Source: Neocallimastix lanati (nom. inval.) (Eukaryota > Neocallimastigomycota > Neocallimastigomycetes > Neocallimastigales > Neocallimastigaceae). Taken from it: a DNA stretch of 64,000 nucleotides. The stretch lies in contig JACVTC010000049.1 of the NCBI GenBank assembly GCA_016946835.1, positions 657,501 to 721,500 on the forward strand, written 5' to 3'. Below are positions 43,602-55,100 of this stretch, in pieces. The notes under the pieces are model-generated. The model searched no databases. It was not told where the DNA came from and saw only the letters and a list, made by a program, of their open reading frames with translations. A program made the translations under genes and the position numbers. Position 1 is the stretch's first letter, and each line of letters begins with the position of its first letter.

Positions 43602-44388
43602 GTTATAACTTGGCTGAAGTTACTCATTGGTACCTACCTTGATTTACCATAGTGGATGACATATGTTCGAATTTTAGCTTTTACCTTTTTGATAAAATAA
43701 TTTAATTAATTCTTAATTAATTCATTCATTTAATTATATTTATTTAAAATATAAATAATTATTCATTTAATTATATTTATTTAAAATATAAATAATCATT
43801 CATTTAATTAAATTTATTTAATTATTTAATATTTATACATTTATAATCAATCAATCATGTAATAGAATAATTTTATCTTTGAATATAAATATCATGTATT
43901 ATTATTTTATTTTGACTCTTCGAGTCAATATTGTTTAACGTAAATAATAAATAAATAAAATATAATATAAAACCATAAAATATATAAGTTTATTATTCTT
44001 TTTTTAATTTATTTATTTACTTCATCTACAACGACCTAGTGAGCAACATCACTAAAATCGTTACATTCTTATTAAAAATTAAATATAATTTAAAACATTA
44101 TTAAATCTTATTTTTTTATATTAAGTATAATAAAAACTATTTCAATAAATATTTGATATAAAATACAGAATTATAAGTTTCTGTATAATATTTTCTAAAC
44201 CTTTGAAATAAACTATGAATAAAACAAAATCAAAACTAAATTAATTCTTTATTAAAATAAAAATGAAACCAAAATACAGAAATTCTTCAATAACAAAAAT
44301 GAACAAAAAATACAGAAAACATTAATTCTGTATAATTTTCTCTCTAAAGACAATATCAAGAAGAAGCTACAGCCGGGAATTCCCTTCG

Positions 44389-44744
44389 TGATACAACCTC
44401 CAAATTTAATTTTTATATTTTAATTTAATAAATGTTATTTTTTTAACAATATAAATAATATTAAAAATAGTTTAAAATAATAGTACAAAGTTAAAAATAA
44501 AATAGTTAGAATAGTTTTTTTATATAAAGAATATAATAAAGATAAATAAAATGTATTAAAATAAAAGTATAAAAAGAATAAATTTCTTTCTTTTTAATAC
44601 TTGGAACAAATAATTTTAGTTTTAAATTTAAATAAAGAATATTTAAAAATTATTTTTTTTGTTTCCAAATTTATTTTATCTTTATGTGTTAATATTTATT
44701 TTATTGATTTGAATATCTTAGTGTTTCAACCCAAGCCAGTATCA
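44389..44744 (+). mobile_element. E1-family solo LTR
   Basis: TGATACAACC...GCCAGTATCA, 356 bp, colinear with the E1 LTR throughout (shared blocks at the start, TATA region and end). No PBS follows, so it is a solo LTR. I cannot see a clean target duplication; both LTRs of this family are preceded by a TTCG-containing sequence. Confidence 0.78.
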
Positions 44745-45210
44745 TTTTGATAAAAGACGAAATTTATAATTTAAAATTAATTAATAAACTAAAATTAACA
44801 ATTATAATAATAATTTACTAAATTATAAAATCATAAATAATTATTATAAAAAGTTAGTGTTTTCAAATAAAATTTTAAGATTAATAAAAGAACAATGTAA
44901 ATTTAAATAATTAATATAGAAATTAAATTTAAATAATTTTATTATGTAAAAAATATTTTATTATATAAAAATTTGTTATTATTTGATATAATTAGTAAAT
45001 AATTATTTTATTTTAAAGACTAAAAATTAATTCTTATTTTAAAAATAGAAAATAAGACTTTAAATAGAATTAAAATAGTAATACTTTTTATTTTTAATAT
45101 TTATAAAAGGTATAAATAGTAATTAAATTAGATAGTTAATTATAAGTTTAATCTTAACGAAAATTATAAAAACATGTAATAATTCTTATTTAAAAGAACA
45201 ACATTTCATT
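44745..45210. other. AT-rich non-coding stretch
   Basis: No gene or repeat boundary is recognised between the solo LTR and the copia gag remnant. Confidence 0.4.
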
Positions 45211-46032
45211 TTAATTGTCGCTTTCACTGGAAGATTCTTCATTTGAGTAATGTTTTCTTTTCTTATTATATCTGCACTCTTTAGTAGTATGTCCTTTCTT
45301 TTCGCAGATATAACAATATTTATTATTGTGAGTCTTATGTTTATATTTAAATTATTTTTATTTTTAATTTTTCTATTTGTATATTTAAAAATTAAATTTA
45401 TTGAAGTTTCGTCTTCATTATCTTGTGTTCTATCATGGACAAAATATTGGTCTAAATTTTCTTCAATTAATTTTGAATCTCCTGCATATAGTTTAAAAGT
45501 TACTATATTGTTTATTTCATTAAAAAATCTTTCACTAGTGTAATCTTTTGTTGGATGAATAAAAAATTTTGCATATAAAGGAAGGGAGTTATAATTTTTA
45601 CTTTTTCTAATTCACCGATGTTAGAAGAGGTATCTTCCATGGCTTTAAATATTTCTCTTATTTTGAATAATATACTTACTATCTCGTTTAATTTATTTTC
45701 CTTTAATTTTTGTAGTTTGTCCATTCATTCTTGTAGAGTGACTACTTTATCCTTTTTATATAAAGATTTAAGTTTGCTCATTACCTCATGAGTTTTTAAG
45801 ATTCTTCACATGTTCATATATATCGTCTGTAATATTGTTGATTATTAGAGATTTTGTTTTGGAGTTTTTCTTTTCAACCTTTATTAACTTTTCTACGTCA
45901 TTTGGGAAGTTTTCTTTTATAGATGCTATTACATCTATATTTATATATTTTACTAATTTTCCTTCCGAACCATGGATCAAAGTTTGAGCCATTTAGGAAT
46001 TGTTCTTTATTGAGTATGAATTCTTTTGTCAT
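45211..46032 (-). pseudogene. gag: Ty1/copia-type Gag, frameshifted
   Basis: Starts at ATG 46032 with MTKEFILNKEQFLNGSNFDPW, the LNGxNFxxW opening typical of copia Gag (UBN2 type). It shifts frame near 45975 and continues GKLVKYINIDVIASIKENFPNDVEKL to a TGA at 45788-45786. The next piece (45724-45512) has MDKLQKLKENKLNEIVSILFKIREIF, and then a third frame gives the CCHC knuckle CYICEKKGHTTKEC (about 45270-45311) and an acidic Ser/Glu tail ending at TAA 45213-45211. All blocks are in the expected order. A copia-type PBS lies upstream at 46147-46134, consistent with one element on the minus strand. Not functional. Confidence 0.72.
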
Positions 46033-46133
46033 GATTTTTAAATTTTAGTAAATACGAAATTTAGAGTAAAGATGTTTTATATCCTGACTTTATTTTTTAT
46101 AATATATAATAATGAGCTATGTTTTAGGGCCGT

Positions 46134-46147
46134 TGAGACTCTTAATC
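46134..46147 (-). promoter_or_regulatory. Copia PBS complementary to tRNA-Lys(CUU) anticodon arm
   Basis: Minus strand GATTAAGAGTCTCA directly follows an LTR-like end GTTAACA (46154-46148). It is complementary to TGAGACTCTTAATC, the anticodon arm of eukaryotic tRNA-Lys(CUU). Confidence 0.68.
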
Positions 46148-46632
46148 TGTTAACACATTTAAATTTATGATTAATAAATTTTAATGTTGTTTTTATTTTT
46201 TATTTATTAAGAATTAAACCTCTATTTTATGTAAATATTACAGTGTGCATTGTTATGTATTTAATTGTTCATCATTTGTACCACATTAGATTTATTTATA
46301 TCACGTGCATCAATAATTCTTATATACATAATTTTAGGACAGTTATCATATATAATACTGTTTACATAAATATAATAATTAACTAATAAACTAATAAACA
46401 TAATATAATAATAATATAAAATTAAATATAAATTTAAAAAAAAAATAGTAACAATACACAAAAAAATATATATATATATAAATAAAATTATATATATATA
46501 TATATATCTATAAGTAAAAAAAAATTAATAAATAATAAATAGTTCATTATTAGAATAATAATAGTATTAATAATTAAAACAATAATAGACAACCACATAT
46601 ATATATAAAATAATAATAGTAGTTTTAAAGAA

Positions 46633-46851
46633 ATGGAAAACCAAACAAAAATTCTTACATTCAATAGACTCCCAATATTAGACAGTTCTAAGGTTTCATT
46701 CGACGAATGGAAGTTTTTCTTTGACTACTGGTGCAAGATATTTAAAATAACTGAAGAATCTAAAAAAGCAGATTACCTTTTTGCAGTTACTGAAAAAACT
46801 GCACGAATTATAGTCTATAATTCTTTAAATAATAAGAATCCGGATACTTAG
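46633..46851 (+). pseudogene. Gag-like N-terminal fragment of an unidentified retroelement
   Basis: 72-codon frame: MENQTKILTFNRLPILDSS, then a Trp/Phe-rich FDEWKFFFDYWCKIFKI and EKTARIIVYNSL. The pattern (hydrophobic helix after a conserved Trp, then a charged stretch) resembles the start of retroelement Gag capsid domains but matches none of the other Gags here. It ends at TAG in a region that turns into minus-strand copia sequence by about 46930. A TATA-rich stretch lies upstream (46466-46508). Identity uncertain. Confidence 0.4.
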
Positions 46852-46934
46852 TAACTTAGGGAAGCATTTTAAAAAATCTACATCAAAAAATTCAAGAATA
46901 TTAGAACTATCATCCATCACTATTAGGATGAGAG

Positions 46935-47560
46935 CATATCTAATTTTGACCATCACTTGTTTTATAAATATTTATACCTAATATTTTAGTCGCATTAGAA
47001 TCTATAGAAATTTATATTTATCTTTTAATTTGTTTACGGTATAGTTTATTTCATTTTTAATTCTTATTAAAATATCATCTATATATAGTGTTAGTAAACA
47101 TGATAATTTATTATTTTTATTGTATTTTCCAAATAGATATTTGTCAGTTTTGTATTTTCTAAAACCTATACTCACTAAATAATGTGATATTTCATTATAT
47201 TATATTCTTCCAGCTTGTTTTAAACCATAAAGAGCATTTTTAGATAGCCAGAATTTATTCTTGTTATAGTTCTTGTCACCGTAAGGAATTTTTGTATAAA
47301 TACTCTTTTAAATTAGCGTTCAGATAAGCAGCTTTTATATCCAGTTGATTCAAATCCAAGTAGAACTTTGATGCAATAGCAACGATAAGTCTTACACTGT
47401 CTGATTGGACTGTTGAGTATGTCTCTATAAAATCTTCTCCAGGAACTTGCTGACAACCAAGAGCCACTAGTCTTGCCTTTTTCTTCTTATTATCCTTTTC
47501 GGCAAAGACCCATTTAATACCGATTATATTTGCATCAGCTGGTATGTCTTTTATCACTTT
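46935..47560 (-). pseudogene. pol: Ty1/copia reverse transcriptase fragment
   Basis: Minus strand 47560-47276 reads KDIPADANIIGIKWVFAEK, KARLVALGCQQVPGEDFIETYS, VRLIVAIASK and LDIKAAYLNA, the copia RT palm start. After a stop, further pieces give IPYGDKN, LYGLKQAGR and the catalytic LYIDDIL at about 47060-47085. The strand, order and spacing are those of copia RT. Stops and frameshifts occur between blocks. It is joined upstream to Gag sequence without integrase, so an internal deletion removed protease and integrase. Confidence 0.8.
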
Positions 47561-47579
47561 CATAACATTTATCATTGTT

Positions 47580-48607
47580 GTTATTAATAATATTTCCAGA
47601 GTGATAATTATTTTTGTTATTATATCCTTTATAATAATTTTTATTTTTGTTATTATTTTTATAATTTTTATTATTATCATCTGATTTATTATTTTCTCTA
47701 ATTAAAAGATTATATTTACAATGATCAGTAGAGTGACCTTTAGTTTTGCATATATGACAATAATATTCGTTACGAATTTTATTAGAATTATTATTTTTAT
47801 TATTATTTCGTTTATTTCTATTTATATTATTGACATTTAAATCGTTTACAACAGTAGCTTTTGACCTTAAAATTTCGGCTTTTTCAAAAAAGTCATGCCT
47901 TTTGTTTAATTCTTTAATAAGATAATCAAAAGTTTTATAACTATAAATTGGTGATGAATTTATACCAATTCTATCTAATTCATTTACTGCAAATAAAAGT
48001 TTTGTTTCCTCATCAAAAGGAATTCTTTTTAATTTATTAGATTCAAATTTATGTTGTTAGAAAAATTGTTTAATTCATTAATATATTGAATATAGTCATT
48101 GTTTATTAACTTAAGATTAATAATTTTATATTCTAATTTTATATTCAAGAATATTTAATAGTGATTGGCCAGATTGATAGAAACGGTTTTTTAATCCATC
48201 AATCATATTGTAAGCAGTTTTGAATCCTCGTAAATATTCTGGTTTGATTTTTCTAAACTATTTATTATGATGGATTGAACAGCGTTGTCCGATTTTATTT
48301 GACCTCTATTCATATTTGAATATTATTTCTTTTTCAATATAAATATCCAAATCATTGGCAATAATTTGCTTCTTTAAAGGTTCATACCAATCTAAGAAAT
48401 TTTCTTTATAATATTAAATCTTTAATTTCAAAAACAGATTTAGTTAAATTTCCATAATATTTATTTATGATAATTCTTTTATCATTGGATTCATCATCTT
48501 CATATGAAGAAATTGATTCATTGTCCTTATCGGTTGAGTTCGATGAATTCGAACTCTCTTCAATGAGTATTATTGTTATTTTTTCTTTTAGCCATTCTTT
48601 GAAACAT
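47580..48607 (-). pseudogene. gag: Copia Gag remnant upstream of the RT fragment
   Basis: A possible start ATG lies at 48607, followed by an acidic region, then scattered Gag-like pieces in several frames (an LFAVNELDRIGINSSPIYSYKTFDYLI-type segment near 47920-48010) and a clear CCHC knuckle CHICKTKGHSTDHC at about 47718-47760. An Asn-rich tail follows and runs into the RT fragment. Together with its PBS at 48704-48690 this is a second copia element, separate from the 45.2-kb one. Confidence 0.62.
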
Positions 48608-48689
48608 TAATATAAAAAATAATTAATTATAAAGTCATTAAAATCATTAAAATGTTTTAAAAATTAAAATTAATAATAGGTCTCTTGGT

Positions 48690-48704
48690 ATGAGACTCTT
48701 AATC
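48690..48704 (-). promoter_or_regulatory. Copia PBS complementary to tRNA-Lys(CUU) anticodon arm
   Basis: Minus strand GATTAAGAGTCTCAT, 83 bp upstream of the ATG of the 47.6-48.6 kb Gag remnant and identical to the site at 62827-62841. Confidence 0.65.
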
Positions 48705-49335
48705 TTTTAATGGAGTCAATATAAAATATAATGTGTACACTAAAAATGTATAATATTTGATTAAATTTTATTTATTGTTTTATTAAAATATATAATTAAA
48801 TATAAAATATTTAAAAGACTCAAAATATTAAATTTATAAAATGTTTTTTCTTTTTATATTTTACATACAAATTATTACATAATTAAACATTATTATATTT
48901 AAAATACTTTAATGTATAAAAGTTTAAAATATTATGTTGAACTTTAACAATTATTTTATTAATTATATTAAATAATTTGTTAGTAATAGCAATAAATTAG
49001 TTCTATTTTCATTTATAGTTTTATTACTTATATTAAACAATTTAAATGATAAACATAATGATTATTCGAAATTAATATTATTGGTTAGTTCACTAAATTG
49101 ATATTGTTTTAAATATTTTAATTGCTTCACTTAAATTCCATTAAAATTTATAAAATTTTGTTAATTTTATTATAAAAGAAAATATAATATTAAAAAGTAT
49201 AAAAATCAGAAAAAGTTGCAGTAAAAAAAAGAGAAACAACATAAAATAAAAAAGAAAAATTTTTTAAAAAAAAAACTTTTAAATAATAAACTAATATATT
49301 ATTTCTTCAAGTGTGATTTTGGAAAAGTCCTGTAC
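48705..49335. other. AT-rich non-coding stretch
   Basis: The left part is probably the LTR of the copia remnant (minus strand), but no clear outer terminus is seen. The rest holds nothing I can name. Confidence 0.4.
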
Positions 49336-49493
49336 TATTTTGTAGTAATAATTTAATTATTTGATTATAATTATTAACTGCAACTTTAATTTAATAAAAA
49401 ATATTAAATTGAGAAAACTAAAATAAGATAATTATACTTATCTTAATATGGAGAGAGTTTATTATAACTAATTATAATAAACAAATATCAAAG

Positions 49494-49995
49494 TGATATG
49501 AAATGATAATAAAATAAGAAAATGTGTAAAAATATCATAAAATAATTATAAAATATAAATGTAAATAATAATTATGTATTAAATGAAATTAATGAATACA
49601 AAATGTAAGAAATTAATGTAAAACAAATAGATAAATAGTAAATATGAAAAATATATTAATTAGAGTTTAGGAAATATTTTATTATAGTTCATATAGAAAA
49701 ATAGTAATTTTATAACATTTATTAAGAATAGGAATTTTATTAGGGAATATTATTATAACACCTGATATTTACTCCTTAATATAATTTATATATTTCATAG
49801 TAAAAATCATATGTTATAATAATATAAAATTTATAATTAAGATAAAGTATAAATAGTACAAAAAATGTTTAATTGCTCAAGGAGCTAAATAGTTCAAAAA
49901 TATATAATAAATAAATAAAAAAGTTCTTAAAAGAAAACTATACTTAAAACCTCTCTTTAAGTGTATAAAGTTAATTTCTTAACTGAACCTTATCA
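49494..49995 (+). repeat. E7 5' LTR
   Basis: TGATATGAAATG...CTTATCA with TATA box TATAAATA at 49848-49855. The PBS follows after 3 bp. Confidence 0.95.
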
Positions 49996-50018
49996 AATTG
50001 GTGGAGATATCGGTTCAG
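49983..50018 (+). promoter_or_regulatory. E7 primer-binding site within a U5-leader stem
   Basis: PBS TGGTGGAGATATCGGTTC from 49999. CTGAACC (49983-49989, LTR end) pairs perfectly with GGTTCAG (50012-50018). The right arm overlaps the last PBS bases, so primer annealing and stem formation may compete. Confidence 0.78.
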
Positions 50019-50130
50019 GGAGGAAGTATATTAATTTTTACAAAATTTATTTTATTTTATATATAAATTTCTATTTACAATAACTTAAAGAATCCTTTAT
50101 TTGAATTAATTCAATCTAAAAAGGTGATTT

Positions 50131-50186
50131 AATTTATAATTAAAAGTTAAAGAAGAGTGTGGATGTAGAACTTTTAATTATAGAAT
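50131..50186 (+). promoter_or_regulatory. Stem-loop in the E7 leader
   Basis: An 18-bp stem with one mismatch, AATTTATAATTAAAAGTT and AACTTTTAATTATAGAATT, around a 20-nt purine-rich loop. It lies about 110 nt after the PBS, where retroelement packaging or dimer signals occur. Role inferred only. Confidence 0.5.
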
Positions 50187-50259
50187 TAAGGAAGATTGAA
50201 AATATTTTAAATTAGTATTACGAAGAGTTATTAATATAGAAATTTTGGTCAAACTTATA

Positions 50260-50294
<35 letters not shown>

Positions 50295-50799
50295 TTTTTC
50301 CATATATTATTTCTATATATTATTTTAAATTTTATATATATTATTTCAATATATTATTTTATATAGTAAATTATTTTATTATATCTAATAATTATATTTA
50401 ATAATATATTATAATATATTTTATTTTATAGTTGATAGTGATTTTAATATTATTATATTCATATATATTATAATTTTAATAATTCATTTTATTATATTTA
50501 ACTATATATGAATTTATATTTTATTTTTGTTGAAAGTATATAATTTACAATTTTAAATTTAATTTATTTTCAAATAACAAATATTGAGTCATATTGATAT
50601 AATATCTAATATAATTCAATATATTTATAATAGTTATTGTTATTTATTTACTCTTATATTATATTGAATTGTAATTAATTTTATAATTCAATATATTTAT
50701 ATTTATTATTTTTAACACGTTTTATTCATTAAAAAAATTTTATTAAAAGATATTTAATATAACAATATATATTGCTTTATATATTGTTACATCTAATAT

Positions 50800-51747
50800 A
50801 TGGAAAATTTCTTTATTCATAAGAAAAGTTATTCATCATCTAGTAGTTCTAGCCATTCAAACGCAAGCCTTGAAGATAGTAGTGTTAATAATTCTCCCTT
50901 TAACTCTGACAATTCAAGTACAATAGTTAGGTCCAAAATGACATTTGATTCAAAGGATAAAATGTTAATGTTAAACGCTATCCAGAAGTTAGGTGCTGGT
51001 AATAAAAACGTAAAGTCCTGGATTAAGCAAATTACTTCCTGGATGAAATTGTTTGAAGAAACAGATATGAATGATGTAGTCCTTTGTATGAAATTAGCCT
51101 CCGCAGGAGACATTCCGGAATATATTGACGAATATGTTACACAAAATCCTGATAATCTCTCCATGGAGGGGTTAGAAAGTTTTCTTCTCACTGAATGGTT
51201 ACACGAGAAGAAACAAAGTCAGCTATTATCCGAGATTAAAAACATGAGTATTGAAAGAAATGAAACAGTAGTCGAGTTTAACAAGAGATTTAAAGAAATA
51301 TATAAGAAACTAAATGAAGAAAGTAAGAAATATATTTCTATATATGACTACGAGGGAACTCTGAAACCAAGAACTGTGGTTTGGTCAGGAGTTCATTCTT
51401 CCTGTTGTTCATCATTGGAGGAGGCTTATGAAAAAGCTGAACTCTATGATGAAATCTATCATGAAACAAATAAAAGGAAGAATAATAATTTTAGATCCTT
51501 ATATCAAGAAGGTGGAGACAATAGAAATAGGATAGTAATTAAACCTAAAACTCTTTCTCCACAAGTAAAGGGAAAGTCTCCCAAAGAAAATGACACCATG
51601 GAAGACCTAACCAATAAAATGAAGAATTTAAGGATAAAGACTTGTTACATTTGTGAACAGGAGGGACACTTGAAATACGATTGTCCCAAACTGAAGAGAT
51701 TAAATGCTCTCCTAGAAAAATTAGATAATCTTGAAGAAAAAAACTAA
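50800..51747 (+). CDS. gag: E7 Gag
   Basis: 315 residues. The N-terminus is Ser-rich (SSSSSSHS). The core (about 60-230) has the Gag pattern of the other elements in diverged form: SWIKQITSWMKLFEE, a middle EFNKRFKEIYKKL in place of FNWRY, and SLEEAYEKAEL in place of LEEAFxxAEL. A basic stretch precedes a textbook CCHC knuckle, CYICEQEGHLKYDC (282-295), then an acidic coil-like tail. No Asn expansion. The ATG at 50800 is the first in frame and is close to the expected position. The stop TAA (51745-51747) directly follows the slippery A AAA AAC. The product would form the particle shell in the cytoplasm and bind element RNA. Confidence 0.92.
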   Translation: MENFFIHKKSYSSSSSSSHSNASLEDSSVNNSPFNSDNSSTIVRSKMTFDSKDKMLMLNAIQKLGAGNKNVKSWIKQITSWMKLFEETDMNDVVLCMKLASAGDIPEYIDEYVTQNPDNLSMEGLESFLLTEWLHEKKQSQLLSEIKNMSIERNETVVEFNKRFKEIYKKLNEESKKYISIYDYEGTLKPRTVVWSGVHSSCCSSLEEAYEKAELYDEIYHETNKRKNNNFRSLYQEGGDNRNRIVIKPKTLSPQVKGKSPKENDTMEDLTNKMKNLRIKTCYICEQEGHLKYDCPKLKRLNALLEKLDNLEEKN

Positions 51748-51770
51748 ATAAAGGGAGTTTGCGGACTCCC
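51738..51770 (+). promoter_or_regulatory. E7 gag-pol -1 frameshift signal
   Basis: A AAA AAC (51738-51744) in the gag frame, stop TAA, an 8-nt spacer in all, then GGGAGT (51753-51758), loop TTGCGG and ACTCCC (51765-51770). Pol is open in -1 from 51735 and has no ATG near its start. The heptamer type differs from E1-E6, but the stem position is the same. Confidence 0.85.
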
Positions 51771-52082
51771 GAAAATAAAGTAACCGCCGCTTATTACACT
51801 CCTGAGAAACCAAATAAGCTATTTATCGCTGCGGCAAAGAGGAAGTCTAATTCTCAGGAGAATAATAATAATAAAAAGAAATACAATTTACGAGGTAATT
51901 CATCTCATGATGTTGAGGAAACATCAAGAGACAATATTACCCAAAATACTAATGTAGAGGATAATATATCTTTAAGGAATTTAATTATTCCTAAATCACA
52001 ATTAAATAAATTAAAGAAGAAAGAATCATTAAATAAAACACAAAATAATATTACAAATATTCAGAACAATAATAATAATAAT

Positions 52083-52131
<49 letters not shown>

Positions 52132-55100
52132 TTAATAATATTAATAATAATAAAAATAATAATAATAATTATAATATTTATAATGATAATGATATTAATA
52201 ATAATGCTTATAATAGTAATAATAATAATGATATTATAAGTAGTAACAATAATAGTAACAAGTATAATGATAACGACAATATTAATAATAGTAGTCACAA
52301 TTATATCAACAATGTTAACAATAATAATTTTAGTAGTACAAATTTATTAAATACCGAAAATATTAATTTATCACCTGATAGGGATACAAATTTGTCTACC
52401 AGTAATGCGCCACAAAACAGTTACTCTAACAATAATAATATTAATAATTTTAATAATCCAAATATGATAATAGATAGTACGAATAACAATACCAATAACC
52501 AAAGTAATAAAGGTTCCAATGTCAATAAGAAATGTCCACGCAATTTACGTCTAATGAATAATGTGGAACCTTATGATATTATTAAGGATATTGCTAACTT
52601 AAAATGCAATATATCTTTATCACAATTGGTAAATGGTAGTCCTAGATATAGGGCTGACCTAATTAAGGGGCTAAAATTAGAAAAGAATACCAATATTGTA
52701 AGTGCCCTTAATAACTTAGATGTTCAAATGACTATGGTTAATAATGTTGACCATGATTATATTAGTAAAAGTAGGGAAGTAAGGAAAGATGATATTGCTA
52801 TTGTTCCAGCCACGGTGGATGATGTCACGTGTCGACTACTTGTAGACTCGGGTAGTAACCTTAATATTGTTTCCTCCAGATTCTTTAATTCTCTACCTGG
52901 AGAATATATTTCAGCCGGTATCAGTAGAGGTAGAATATTACAAGCTCTCTCTACAGGAGAACCCTCTCAAGGTCAATTAGTATTCTTACCCGTAAAAATA
53001 GGATTTTTGGAATTCGAAACCGCCTTTAGAATTATAGAAAACGATGATGCCTATTTTGATATTTTAGTTGGTTACTATACGCAAGCCCAATACAACTTCT
53101 TTGTTATACCTCCATTAAAAGCTTTATTTTTCATTAATGAAGACTCTTTTTGTCAATACGTGTGTGATACTATTTCTGATTTAGACTCAGAAAAGATTGC
53201 TTGTTTTGTAAAAAAAATTGATGATGTAAATGAAAATAATAATTTACACTGCTACGCCATAAAAGTTAAGGATAAGATGACCCCAAGTGAATTTATTCAT
53301 AGCGACCGTATGTTAGATCACGTGGATGGAAAATATGTAGATTTAATCACATCTATTTTAGAAGACCATATAGTTATTATTGCTACCTCAACTAATGATT
53401 TGACCCCTTCTAGCTTGGGACCCCATCATATTAAAATTAAGGAGGGTGTTGCCCCTATTAAGCTACGATATTATCGTACTAATAATGTCAAATCAGCTAT
53501 TATTAAAGACCATATTAAGGACATGATTAATAAAAGAATAATAATACCTTCATCTTCTGAATGGTCATTTCCAGTAGTATTAGTCCCCAAAAACAATTCT
53601 AATGATTGGCGTTTTTGTGTGGACTATAGAAAACTTAATGATATTACAGTTCCGGATTCTTATTCCCTGCCTTATATTGACGAAATATTTGATAACCTTG
53701 GAGGAGCGGAAATTTTTTCTACTTTGGATCTATTTTCTGGTTATCATCAAATTTTATTGGATGATGACAGTGTGGATAAAACCTGTTTCACCACTAAATA
53801 TGGCAATTTTGTATTCAAGGTAATGCCATTTGGTCTGTGTAACGCTCCTGCTACGTTCCAAAGGGAAATGAATAAAATTTTATTTGACTTAATAGGCGTT
53901 TGTGTATATGTTTTTATAGATGATGTATTAATTTTTTCTAAAACCCCTGAAGAACACGTGAAACATTTAATTTTAGTTCTGGATATTTTCGAAAAATTTA
54001 ATTTAAAAATTAACATTGAAAAATGTCAATTTATGAGGGAGGAGGTACATGTGTTAGGTCACGTGATATCTAAGGAAGGACTTAAAACCGATGATAAAAA
54101 GGTTATGGCAATAAAAAATTGGGTAATTCCTAATAATGTTTCAGAACTTAAGTCGTTTTTAGGTGCAATTGGTTACTATCGTAAATTCATAAATCAATTT
54201 GCACAAGTTGCTGCACCACTTACTAAATTACTACGTAAAGGTATAACTTTTAATATTAGCAAAGAAGAAACTACTAGTTTTAATAAATTGAAAGAGTGTT
54301 TAATTAAAGCCCCAATATTAATGTTTCCAGACTATACTAAACAATTCTTTATTAGAACAGATGCATCAAAAAAAGGTTTGGGTGGCGTTCTACTACAAGT
54401 GGCTGGTGAATTAGAACGTCCAATCCACTTTGTAAGTCGTTCATTATCTAGAGCTGAGAGAAACTATAGCATAACAGATTTGGAAGGTACAGCTGTTCAT
54501 TACTGTGTTAAGCAATTCAAATTTTATATTGAAGGTAATCCTTATGAAACTATCGTATATACCGACCACAAACCTTTAGTCGGTTTATTTAATAATAAAG
54601 AACCAAACAATGCACGTCACGCTCGTTGGTGCATTGATTTAAGCATGTTAAAAGTTATCGTAAAATATGAACCAGGGAAAAAGAATGCTTTGGCTGATTC
54701 TCTTTCAAGATTACTTCCTATTATTAAAGAAAATAATAGTAAAGTCACTATGATATATAATGTTACAAGTGGCTTGACGGAGGAAACGTGCGCTTCAGAT
54801 ATGAATTGTATTAATAATTTATCGAATATTTTAGATAATAATAAACCAAAATATACAAACCTTGATTTTAGTAATATCTTAGAAAGTTTAAATATCCATT
54901 CTGGAAGCAAACCGACACGTAAAGATGTAGTATATACAATGTGGTATGAAGTCGAGAACTATCATAATAAATGTCAAAACATAAAAAATTTAAATACATT
55001 AAATTATAAAAAAATTTTTGATTCTTTGAATGATCATGTGACTCCTTTAGTATCTCATACAATTATTAATATAGATGATGATACAGTAATAAATTCATTA

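Larger units (their letters stand above)
37906..44065 (+). mobile_element. R3: non-autonomous LTR retrotransposon with nested insertions
   Basis: A 5' LTR fragment (37906-38334) and a 3' LTR (39067-44065) flank a 732-bp GC-richer internal region without open frames. The LTR termini are TGTAACGA and TCGTTACA. The shared 3' half of the LTR (from CGTTATAACTTTGCTGAAG to TCGTTACA) is colinear at 37909-38334 and, across the insertions, 42187-42193 plus 43602-44065. The 5' LTR was cut by E6. With no gag or pol it must depend on proteins from another element (TRIM/LARD type). Confidence 0.72.
39067..44065 (+). repeat. R3 3' LTR, split by four insertions
   Basis: Starts TGTAACGATATCAG with a TATA-like CGGTATAAATAG and ends AAAATCGTTACA. 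Removing the R2 LTR, the 40708-42183 element and R4 (with R1 inside it), each with one copy of its target repeat, leaves about 0.9 kb of continuous LTR. The pre-insertion order is recoverable from the target repeats TAAAT, CAATC and GTTAT. Confidence 0.65.

Noticed and set aside
52029-52298. Ile-rich minus-strand frame within E7 pol
   Set aside because: Reverse complement of the Asn-codon run in pol; no independent support.
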